A DNA stretch of 64,000 nucleotides from Zeus faber (taxonomy: Eukaryota > Chordata > Actinopteri > Zeiformes > Zeidae): positions 11,724,565-11,788,564 of the forward strand of contig OY482848.1 in NCBI GenBank assembly GCA_960531495.1. Reading direction: 5' to 3'. Below the pieces are notes generated by a model. It searched no databases. It saw only the letters and a list, made by a program, of their open reading frames with translations, and was not told the DNA's origin. A program made the translations under genes and the position numbers. Positions 53,777-64,000 of the stretch are shown here, in pieces. The number at the start of each line of letters is the position of its first letter. Positions within the stretch are counted from its first letter, which is position 1.

Positions 53777-53782
53777 TTTATT
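53777..53782 (-). terminator. taf5 poly(A) signal
   Basis: TTTATT (+), AATAAA on the - strand, about 590 bases after the taf5 stop and 33 bases beyond the atp5mk signal. Confidence 0.6.
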
Positions 53783-54369
53783 TACACTTTGCACCGGTAT
53801 AAAATGACTATAATACATTACAGCTATGAGCTGAATACAGCTGAACTCATGGCAGTGACAAACAAGGTTAAGGATTATAAATGGCACTCCTTTAGGCAAG
53901 TCCGTCCGACAAAGTTGCTTGGGCTCTGCATCTTAACAGACCCTCAGAGTGATGTCACTTTGCCAGATATTATCTTTCTCGAATTTGAACCATTATCCAA
54001 AGATACATTCCCACAGGTGGTTGTAGACTCGTCGAGCTCCAGGAGCAAACATTTTGTATGTCAAAGTTACAGGGCGACACTTTGTTTGAAACTTGAAATA
54101 AAAGTCAAACTGGACGATCAGCTCGACTCTTGGTTGTCAGACACTGCTCCGCAACAGTGACCGAGAGGACCGTGGAGATCGGGAAGGAAGTTGACATCGC
54201 TGAACTTGTCGCGTGTGGTTACATTCTGACATGCTACACGTTCCGTCATATGTAGTCTTTCAAAATGTCATAATTCAGAGGGTAAAACTAAGCAATTGTC
54301 GTTCCCGACGCCTCATGTCCGTCTAGCCTGAGAGGGTCTTGGCGGATGACTTCTTTTAAAAAACCGTCT

Positions 54370-57300
54370 TCATGGATTGTAGGCCCCAGCGGCCAGCAGC
54401 AGGTTCCTCCGGGTGAAGTGCAGGTGTATAACCGGCGTCGACTTTGTCATGTAAGTGCCAAGCAAAAGCTCCTGGGAGTTCTCTGGTAGATGGATGTGCC
54501 CTGTAGTCGCTGTGAAGTCGTCAGTCTCCAGATCGTCAAAGGCTTTCAGCGCGTCCCACAAACGAACTGTGTTGTCCATGGAGCCTAGAGGAAGAAAAAG
54601 GATGGATGTGATCTTGCTGGCTTCTCATATAACAGCAACAGCCAACAACACTCTCACTCTTCATGTATTTTAGACAAAAATATAATCATTAAACATAGAA
54701 ATTCCTGTCCTGTTAGAGCCAGAATGGCAGAGCTTAATATTGTTATAGTTAAGTTTGTTAACTTCGCTATAATAGTTTTCAGGTTGCTATTGGGACTTTG
54801 TGGTCCACCCACCAGATGCGAGAATCTCCCCATCCCTGCTGAACTTGAGGGAGTAGATCGTATCTGTGTGGCCTTTCAGCTCTCTGATCATTATACCATG
54901 ACCAATTTCCCAAAGAAGAACCCTGCCATCAGTAGCCCCTGAAGCAAGGAATTTGCCGTTGGGGGAGAAGGCAAGAGCGTGGATAGGGCCCTGTGAGTGG
55001 AGGAAAAAAAAAAAAGAGAATGGTTAAGGTGTGCTGCAGTTCCTCTATATGCAAATTTGATCGTGTCTTTATTGTGCCCTTCAGGTGTTAATAGTGCAAT
55101 GTTAAAGCAACTAGACATATAGAACATGACCAAAAATGCACTTCACAGCCTACACTGTAGGATGCCAAGCGAAGAGAATTGATTGAATGTTTAACTAAAG
55201 ACAAATATATATCTCGAGTGGCCAAATGATAGAAAGGTCACTCGACTCAACTTACCTTGTGACCAGTGAAGATGCGGACACAGTTCCCGTTGATGATGTC
55301 CCAGAGACGGATGGTGCGGTCGGATGAGCCTGTGGCTACGTAGTTGGAGTTGGGATGGAAGCGGGTGCAGGTCACGTCGGCCAGGTGACCAGCGAACATA
55401 CGTAAAGGCTGGTAGTGATCCGTCGCCCAAAGACTGTTGTGTAGACGGAGAGGAGCCCATTTAAAGTCACAATGTCTCAGTATGAATATGCACTCAAGTG
55501 GGCATTGCAGACTCTTACCGCGCAACACGGTCGTGTCCCCCAGAGATGAAGTAGTATCCGTAAGGGGAAAAGTGAGTGTCCCACACTGGGTAGTTATGGC
55601 CCTTGTAGCCTACGAGACAAGTAAATGTGTGCAGACTCCACAGCCTGACTGTGCCGTCCTCTGAACTAGACAAAAGGTAGTTCCTGCAGCATGAGAAAGA
55701 TGGATAATTAGTGATAATTTTCTGAAGGAAATTATATGTATATTGAAGATACAGAAAAATTGACTGGTCCGCCATTGCAAATATTACAAGATAATAGTGT
55801 GTGACTTATGCAACACTGGGTGTGATGCAGCATTTGATAAGCAGCGCGGCTGCCCTACCTGTCTGGGCTGAAGCTGATGCCGTACACTGGGCCACTGTGT
55901 CCGTAGAGGATCTTTGACTCACTCGCCGTCTTCTCATCCATTATTCTCTCCAGTACATCATCAGATTCTTTGTCAATAAGACTGAGGTCTTGATAGTGGG
56001 GGAGAGAAAAGGGCAACTGTCATGCAGGTTATATATGATACAACTGTGTTTGTCTAACATGATGTGCATTAGGATGACTACGTTTTTTTGTGGTCGTGGC
56101 CAAACACGAGTGGTCAACATTGGGTCTCAGTACCTGCGGCAGACTTGACCTTGCGGAGCTTTTTGGGTGTGACACTCCACACTCGTACGGTTGAATCTGC
56201 AAAGCCTCCGGCAATCAGGCTGGAGTCGTCTGTGAAGTCCACTGCTGTCAAGCCCTACAGTTCCACCAGAACACAATTTAATAGGATTCTGGCTTTATAT
56301 GCAGACTAAAAAAAACAAGAAAGGCAGCCAGCCTTGAACTGGAAAGAAACACTTCTCAGTTAAACGGCTCAGATAAAACAAAACAACAGAACTAAAATAA
56401 ATAAATAAATAAAAATAACTTGGATATTTTTGATTTCATTATTAATGATGAAAATATTTGCAGTGTGGTTGTTCTTCAAAGGCTGCATTTTTCCAAAAGG
56501 TATAACGGCAATACTCAATATAGGCACAGAAAAATATTCAATGAATAACATTTATATTTGCCCACCATATCTAACCATCTCTTTAAGCACCGACCACATT
56601 TCTTAACAGGGCCATTATATTTTGAATTCTGTTGATGGCACCATTTGCTAGTTTAGCAGACATAATAAAATGCACACAAATGATTAATTATGTATGTTTA
56701 CATTTTAAAAAGGTGATGTATTTTTAGTTGTGTCACTCTCTTTTATATGTTGTTACCCACTTGTATCCATTTAGGATTCTGCCAATAACATTACACCTGG
56801 GCTTCACCTGGTACGCATTGAGAAAGGAGTAGAAGCAGATGGAAGGAAGGTTTTCTGGTCCCAGGCGAATCCTCTTGGTGGCCTCCTTCATGTACATGAT
56901 CTTGTCCAGCTTGTCGGAATCCTTTAACTCCGGAAGAGGCATCCTGCGGACGAGACACAATGAAGCCATCAACATCACACTTCATTCACGGTAATTCCCA
57001 GTCTCTCCACATCCGGAGCACCAAGGTTGAGCTGCAAATCGGGAACCCAAAAAGAGTTCTTCCCTGAAGATATTCATGTGTGCTAAGGCCACACCTGTTT
57101 TGCTGAGGTGCGTTTGGGTCCTGCTTCTTGCTCTTTGAGCCCATGCTGTCCTTCTTGGGTTTCTTCTTCTTGGGTTTGCCCTCCTCGTTCTCCGCCTCCT
57201 CGTCCTCGTCATCGAGAGGCACCTCAATCTCGGGTTCCTTCAGCAGCCCATAAAACACCTACCGCGACAAGAAGGTCGGGGAGAAATGACAACGTCTCAT

Positions 57301-57379
57301 ACAGACTTGATCGAGCCCCGGGGTCTTGATCACAACAATGAGGATGAAAAAGAATTTAGGGCAGACACACACACACACT

Positions 57380-57421
<42 letters not shown>

Positions 57422-58383
57422 AATAAACATACCTTAGCCTTATTGGCCTCTCGCTTGGCCTCACCAGCCAGGCTGCCCGACATGGCATCAATCTGGGACT
57501 TGCTGCGAGGCATCCCATCAAATATGTCGATGTAGAGGTGCTCCTGAATGATATTCCAGATTTGGTTGTTTTGACGCTCCTGAAGGTGCCTCTTCAAGAG
57601 CTGGTACGAGTCGCGCGAGATGCGCAGGACGAACTTGCTGGTGCGGAAGTCCAGCAGCGTCTCGTTGCCCCTCATGTGCTCTTTCTTGGTCAGGCCTGAC
57701 AAAATGCGGAGGTCCTCCGCATAGTAGCACTCCTGGTCCCCGCTGAATCTAAATTTGGGAGGGATGTACTGTTATTATCAAAAATATAGCTTAACTTCTA
57801 CCAATCACTATTCTTACACATTTTTCATAGCATATTGTTATATTATTATGTGGGGGAAAAAAATGGATACACTTACTTTTCAAAGAATGCTTTCGCCACA
57901 TTTTCATGGTTGTTGTAGACCAGTTCAAGGTACATGTGAACGAAGAGTGGGTAGAAGACCTGGGAGAGCTCCGCCCGATGGCAGTCCAGCACCGACTCAA
58001 TGAACCTCTTCAGGCTGTTGTAGTAAACGTCGTAGAGGAGCGGGTCTCCCTGCTGGCTGTACGCGGACAGCACCACGTTGACGTCCGGTTGATCATCTCC
58101 AGCTCCTGCAAGTGGAAGGAAACAACAACACCCGTGTAGAGAACATCGGCACAAACACTGAGCTGGTAGCTCTGATCGCAGTCGTTCCTAAGATCTGATG
58201 AGGGGGAACTACGGTCAACTTCGGACAATGATGTGACAAAGAAAAGTATCTTGGAATTGATATCATTTTAAACCGTATTTTATCAACCACCTCAGAAATA
58301 GTTTCTTTGTTTTCCCTTGTCAATATGAAGCACTTCAAACTGTATTTCACGAATGAAAGGTGTTATATACATGCATTATTACA

Positions 58384-58416
<33 letters not shown>

Positions 58417-58965
58417 AATCATAATTACTTCATTTGTATTAATTATACAAGAACACTATCCATATTTCGGCTGAAGTTCTTCACATATACATTATTACGT
58501 AAATCAACTGGTCATAAAGCGGCACTTTTTGGGACCTTTGGATGGCGCTGGAGCCACACTGGTCGATCCGGCGGTCGGTGCGACGGACACCCGGCTAAGG
58601 AGAGAGCTCGTATCGCCGCCTCCATTGTCGGTACTCCCGGCACCGCCACCCGCACCCGCCCCGCCGAGCTCGCCGCCCTTCGAATCTTCTGTTTCTTCCG
58701 ATAAACACGCTTCCCGACGCAGGATGTCAACGGACTCGGAGAGGTTGTTCTTCTTGAGGAACCGTAGGACCGCAAGCAGCGTCTGCTGCTCCTCCGTCGT
58801 TCCCGCCACAGGTTTGGTGCATCCGCCCGAAGAGGTCGTCCCGGGGGACACGGAAAGCGGTCTAACATCGTTTGCGTTATTATTTCTGGAACTATCGTTC
58901 GGCTCTTCTGTTTTTATTTCCTTTTCTTCGTTCGTGTCCATCGGACCACTTTGTACGGCCGCCAT
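54370..58965 (-). CDS. taf5: TAF5, WD40 subunit of TFIID
   Basis: Eleven exons: 58536-58965, 57877-58105, 57433-57748, 57095-57258, 56808-56943, 56134-56254, 55859-55988, 55519-55683, 55256-55433, 54813-54990, 54370-54584; 753 aa (human 800), all phases consistent. An acidic/Ser-rich N-terminus is followed by a LisH motif (LLAVLRFLKKNNLSESVDIL), the TAF5 NTD2 domain (YNSLKRFIESVLD, SQVFYPLFVHMYLELV), a Lys/acidic linker (GKPKKKKPKKDS), and six WD40 repeats (e.g. VRVWSVTPKKL, GTVRLWSLHTF, RTIRLWDIINGNC, NTVRLWDALKAF). TAF5 is a scaffold of general transcription factor TFIID. The WD repeats end in VIHLHFTRRNLLLAAG. The start at 58965 (MAAVQSGPMDTNEEKE) is preferred over an upstream in-frame ATG at 59019. 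Confidence 0.97.
57364..57419. repeat. (CA)n microsatellite in a taf5 intron
   Basis: CA repeats with one CTGA break, 13 bases from the exon 3 donor at 57432. The short gap leaves the donor intact. Confidence 0.93.
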
Positions 58966-58979
58966 TTTTGAAATGAATT

Positions 58980-58989
58980 GCGCATGCGC
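58980..58989. promoter_or_regulatory. Perfect NRF1 palindrome at the taf5 start
   Basis: GCGCATGCGC lies 15 bases upstream of the taf5 ATG, in a GC-rich start region; an ETS-like CCGGAA follows at about 59070. Typical of housekeeping promoters. Confidence 0.6.
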
Positions 58990-59320
58990 GTAGGAAATTA
59001 AACAATGGCTACCGCGCAAGACGAGGCGATCTGATTGGTGGAGAGTAGTTCACTGCACCGTAGTGGGAACCGGAATAGCCTTACAAAACACAAAACTGTT
59101 TTATTTTCAATGTCACTTGAGTCATTTCAATGCATTTTTAAATTAAAAAAAATAACACTGTAAAATGGATGCTTTGCTCTGAAAGTTTTACTGTTGTAAA
59201 TATGAAATGTCATCACACTCATTCAAGTGAACTTGCCACGGTCTACCAGATGGTGGCGCTTTGGTCAAACACAAACGCTCATATTATAAAACCCAGTGTA
59301 ATAATGTGAGTGTGGTTGTG

Positions 59321-59376
59321 TGTGTGTGTGTGTGTGTGCAGCATATACAGTGTATATATGTGTGTGTGTGTGTATA

Positions 59377-59441
<65 letters not shown>
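59321..59441. repeat. (GT)n then (TA)n microsatellites
   Basis: GT repeats at 59321-59385 pass into TA repeats at about 59389-59441. Confidence 0.92.
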
Positions 59442-59445
<4 letters not shown>

Positions 59446-59957
59446 GAGGTTTATTTGTTACATACATATACATACGTTCATACAGTGAAATGTCTTTGCA
59501 ACGCACCCGGAGATTATGCACAATAGGTACTAAAACGAAATAGTGTGTGAGAGATTTCTGTGTGTTTTTTTGTTGATCCTGATATATTGTACTTATATTC
59601 TTCCAATGTCATAATATTGCAATGCAGTTTGCGGAGCTTGGCCATTTATATAAGACATGTATATTGAATATATGAAGGAGCTGTGTGATTATATATCGCT
59701 ATTTATGGCCTGCTTTTTACCAGCCACGCCCTGACACTCTTCATACAACAGTGTTGTCACTAATTCATGAAAACGCATGTACCAGGTGGGGGGGGGGCAT
59801 GGTTCTTTTTTTTTCTTTCATATCGATATAAGGAAAAAGCTTTGTTTTTTCAAGCCTTCATAATCACCCTCTCACGCTGAGGATGCTAGATTTTAAATCG
59901 AGGGAGATAAATAGATTCACAAAAAGCTACTTTATAAAGAATGGAATGCATTCCATT

Positions 59958-60086
<129 letters not shown>

Positions 60087-60089
60087 AAA

Positions 60090-60260
60090 CGACCGTTGCT
60101 GCGCGCGTCCTCTGACATTGCAGCAAGGCGGCACGGCAGCGGGGAGGCCGCGGCGGCGGGGAGGCGGCACGGCGGCGGGGACGGGGGTCGGCGGCCGAGA
60201 GGAGGCGCGCGTCAACGTCCCCAGCTCGGGGTGCGGCCCCTTTGTGCGCACTCGTTGTTA
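60090..60260. other. CpG-rich patch of unknown role
   Basis: Sequence rich in GGCGGCACGGCGG-type units and CpGs between simple repeats. It could be a CpG-island promoter, but no splice-supported exon was found nearby. 60300-62220 otherwise shows no gene. Confidence 0.4.
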
Positions 60261-62223
60261 CACTTTACACGCACTGGGGGGGGGGGGGGGGGAGAAAAAA
60301 AAAAAGGTAGGCGCTCATTGAGAGGGGTGGAACATTTTTTTTATTTTTTGTAATGCTCCACTACGAGGTAATCAGGTTGATTTATTGGTGTGGCAATAAA
60401 TCAAAAGCCACTCTTATAATATGCTTATATTTACAATGTATTTTTTAAGTTGGGATTTTATTCTCTACGTGAAATAGGATGTACTCGTATAGTGTTGATT
60501 ACGATAATGTAATAAAATAAATGATATATTGAAAAAATAAAATATAATAATAATTACATCTATAAAGGAAATATATGTTCGAGTGGTGTTGCGTTTGCGT
60601 ATTCCCTGAACCAATAGCTGTTCCAGTTAAGATCTGTGAGCGCGAAGGAAAACACATGGAAGGTTATTGATTTTAGGATTAATTAAGATTAGTCGTTGTT
60701 TGGTTTGGACTTAAAACAAAACTTAACCAAGAAATCGCTTGTAGCCTAATTCATACAAGCTGCTTCCCCAGATGGATGTTTGCGATGTTAAAGGCAAGTA
60801 AAGCACATTACAGCTGAACTAATGAGCTTGCATTTCGCAAGACCTGTGTGATTTGTCTGAAGGTTTATCTCTAAGGGGCACCTTTTTTATTTATTTTTTC
60901 CTGTCAGAAAATAGATGTGAAAGTAGGTGACATTGCACTCAAATGAAGTGGACAAAAAGGAAAAGAAGCTTACTGGCACTGGGTCGCTCAGACGTGATAG
61001 AATTGAGCGATAACATCTCAGACAGGTTGTGAGGAACAGACTGTGTCAGCCCATGTGCCACCCTCTTCGCTAAATTAAACACATAAGCGACTATCTTATT
61101 TCTATTTTTTTTTTTTCAATTTGTAAACTCATTTGTTCATTTTCAGCAAACCATTTATTGTGATATATGTGGTGGAGGCTGCAGCACCACTGCAACAGCT
61201 GGAATATACACGCCGGGGGGGCTGTTCTTCACAGGAGAATATCAGCGAGGGATATAATTATTCATTCAATCCACACCCACAGATTTTCTCGGCAGTTCTC
61301 TGAAACATTATGTTATGTATCTACCAGGTGACAAGATTGTATGTCTGTCTTCCATGCAGATGTACTGTGCCGGTGACTGGCTGGACGGGTGTGGACTTTT
61401 GAGTGTTTGGTGCAAAACTGTCGAGAAGGTTCATGAGACGCTTGCTTTTACATCCGTCCTCGTGTTCGTGAGGACGTGAGCCACCCAGTGCTCCGGTACC
61501 TGGTTCTCTCTCGCTCTCTCTCCCTCCCTCTCTCTGTCTCCCCATCTGGCCACCCCCACCGCCCTGCAGGTTTCGTCCTGCGTGTCTCCCTCTCAGGGGG
61601 TCACTGGGTGTGGCTCCTGCAAACAGAGAGAGCTTTGCAGGGGCAGGACAAGGGACAACAGCTTTGAGAGTTGAAGAAAAACAATCTCTCTGAAACAATC
61701 TCGCTGGGCCTTGTTGACAACAATGCGGCAACCCACCCTCATGTGCGTGTGGCGAAATGAAACGTTCTGTTTTTGTGAAGTTAATGTTGGCCAACACTTT
61801 AAACATCAAATCGTTGACCATATAATGAAGCAAATTAACTGTGTGTGTGTGTGTGTGTGTGTTGTTTTTTCTTTTAAACCTTGGATTCCATTGTTGTGTA
61901 CCCTGTGGTGTGCTAATCTACTAATCTAGAAAGAAAAACTGTTGAAACAAATGTTCTTTCTCTTCCATGACTCTGCTGCTTTTCCGGGAAAGACTCTCGT
62001 GTGACCGTCAAAAGAGTCAGAGTTTACCGCGTTGTGCTTACCTGAGCATTTAATAGAGTTCTGTTCCGCCCGGCAAGGATGCCAGGGCACTGCTGAGCAC
62101 CGTCTTCGAGCGGTAAATGGTGAGAGAACGAAGGAATATCCCCCTCTGAGATGCACAACCTCAATAATTCATGGGGCGAGACTCGCAGATGAAGCGGAAA
62201 ATGCCCCCAGAGATGTTTGGGAG

Positions 62224-62329
<106 letters not shown>

Positions 62330-62734
62330 GGGGAAAAAGGCGGGGTGTGTGCAACAGGAACGGGGGCCGGGCGGCGAGTTAGGAGGGAGGCACTTACAGC
62401 TTGCCTGTCTTGTCTAGTTGACAGGAAAATGGTGGGCGGGGAGGAAACGAGAGACGGAGAGAGAGAAGGTGAGGGGAGATGCGCAAAGGTGAGAGTGGGG
62501 AGGTGGAAATTAAAAAAGTAAAGGAAAATGTGAGTGCGAACGGAACAAGCCAAGTGGAGCTTGGGTAGAAGAGCGAGATTAGACGCATACTGTGTATAGT
62601 GCAGGCAGTGGAGGCGAAGGAAATGAAGGAAATTGGACGGAAGGAGAGAAGGAAATTCCCCGCAGGACCTTCGCTGCCAGGCTTAAGCAAATCTCATCCA
62701 GCACCTATTAACATTAAATACCCATACACACACA

Positions 62735-62767
<33 letters not shown>

Positions 62768-62911
62768 TCTGCCCTCTGCCTTCTTGGCTTTAAGGCAACT
62801 TGCACGGGCTCTACAATCGTTTAAAGGATCCTTTCCCCAACTCATTTATTGCAAAATTGATATGAGAAGTCAAAAATAGTTATGCGCATTCCATTAAGCC
62901 CCCACATTGAT

Positions 62912-62951
62912 AGCTCCCCGTCCAACTTGAGCTCAGTTTGGACGGGGAGCT
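62912..62951. repeat. Perfect 14-base inverted repeat
   Basis: AGCTCCCCGTCCAA (62912-62925) and its exact complement TTGGACGGGGAGCT (62938-62951) surround a 12-base loop. Confidence 0.8.
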
Positions 62952-63000
62952 CCTGCCCTGCGCTTTTTTCCTCCCTCATTGGCAGCTCTTATCTTGAGTG

Positions 63001-63104
<104 letters not shown>

Positions 63105-63380
63105 TGCGTGCCTGCGAGCTTGCGTGCGGCCCAGTCAGTGCATTTTGGCCAGTCGGGCGTGATAATGGCTGTGAAGGCAGAGCAGAGGGACTTCAGATCC
63201 CCCCCTCTCTTTGGAGAAGGGAAATGTTGGGTTTGCATTATTCACCATCCCGACTTAGCTGGAGCCACGTCTGCATGCGGCAGCCGACTACACCGGCACT
63301 GGGAACGGGTCAACGGAAGCTTGGAAGTAGTTTTAGGAGGAAAGAACCACCGGCACCTCGAAAGACGAGCGTGTTGTCCT

Positions 63381-63610
63381 AAAATGGTAAATGGACTGCA
63401 TCTTATATGCCGCTTTTCCAGTCTTGCGACCACTCAGAGCCCTTTACAACACACGCCTCACATCCACCCGATGGCAGCTGCAACCGTGCAAGGTGCACAC
63501 CAGCTCATCGAGAGCACTTCAGGGTCCAGTGTCTTGCTCAAGGACACTTCGACGTGCTGCCAGGAGGTACGGGGGTCGAGCCAGGAACCCTCTGATTACT
63601 GGACGACCGG
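63381..63610 (+). repeat. Common teleost interspersed repeat
   Basis: Begins TAAATGGACTGCATCTTATA and includes CTTGCTCAAGGACACTTCGAC and GGGTCGAGCCAGGAACCCTC, wording of a very abundant fish repeat. Family name not assigned. Nothing else is supported from 63610 to 64000. Confidence 0.65.
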
Positions 63611-64000
63611 ACGTTCAGTGGGTTCTTTCTTAACATATTTGGTTGAACTCGGTTTATAGAGAGACTGCATGCAAAACTGTTTGGGGTATAAATTAAATAA
63701 AAAACGTAAATCAAGACTAACTCATTTAAAGCAGCATACCTGGTTTTTGTTTCTCTGCCTGCCTGTTTTGCATTATTTCCCTTCACAAGTTTTCAGTCAG
63801 CAGAGGTCTAACAAAGAACTCAGCTAGACACCCCCCCCACACACACACACACACTGCAGGTCCTCCAGGAGAACACTGTTATAACCCGCAGCTTCTCTGT
63901 GACTATGAATATTTCAAGCCCCGTCTAAAACGAAGACAGGACCTCACGGCAAGGTTGAGCGCACACAACTCAACTCACGGGAACCTCGGCGAGACACCCT

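Noticed and set aside
61321-61833. 170-codon - strand frame
   Set aside because: Low-complexity Arg/Gly/Glu content from simple repeats, no family recognised, no promoter or splice support.

Overview
The window is vertebrate nuclear DNA, almost certainly from a teleost fish. Every gene is split by GT-AG introns, and the proteins match known vertebrate families. Dense di- and tetranucleotide microsatellites and teleost-style repeats fill the gaps. Ten protein genes can be supported. For nine of them the coding region lies within the window, and the exon models below keep the reading frame across every junction. Exon ends come from reading splice sites by eye; no alignment or transcript was available.

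Layout, left to right: mettl26 (+, 3' part only, 149-1556); wfikkn1 (-, 2344-4924); rab40c (-, 7880-9792); a zp3-type egg-coat gene (+, 10622-13095); itprip (-, 13279-15132, one coding exon); calhm1 (+, 16770-18532); a gene-free stretch with a GT-rich tract and a GC-rich presumed first-exon region (18.6-24.8 kb); an RNF122/RNF24-type RING gene (+, 27485-32843); pdcd11 (-, 33956-50166, 36 coding exons, 1846 aa); atp5mk (+, 53248-53551); taf5 (-, 54370-58965, 11 exons, 753 aa). From 59 kb to the end I see only microsatellites, a GC-rich patch and one common teleost repeat.

The genes do not form one pathway. They cover TGF-beta ligand antagonism (wfikkn1), ubiquitination (rab40c, RING gene), egg envelope (zp3-like), ion channels and calcium signalling (calhm1, itprip), ribosome biogenesis (pdcd11), ATP synthase (atp5mk) and Pol II initiation (taf5). 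The order joins two human neighbourhoods: METTL26-WFIKKN1-RAB40C (16p13.3) and CALHM1-PDCD11-ATP5MK-TAF5, with ITPRIP (10q24-q25). Relative orientations inside the second block match human. Genes mostly alternate in strand, and the convergent pairs have poly(A) signals tens of bases apart or overlapping.

Several transposons were dated or delimited from sequence: a decayed Tc1/mariner with TA duplications, two short hAT-like elements with 8-bp target duplications, a long-inverted-repeat element with TA flanks, an antisense L1-type fragment, a hAT/ZBED-like transposase fragment, and a repeat filling the wfikkn1 intron. I found no wholly new biological system; the most interesting points are gene order, 3'-end packing and the transposon structures.
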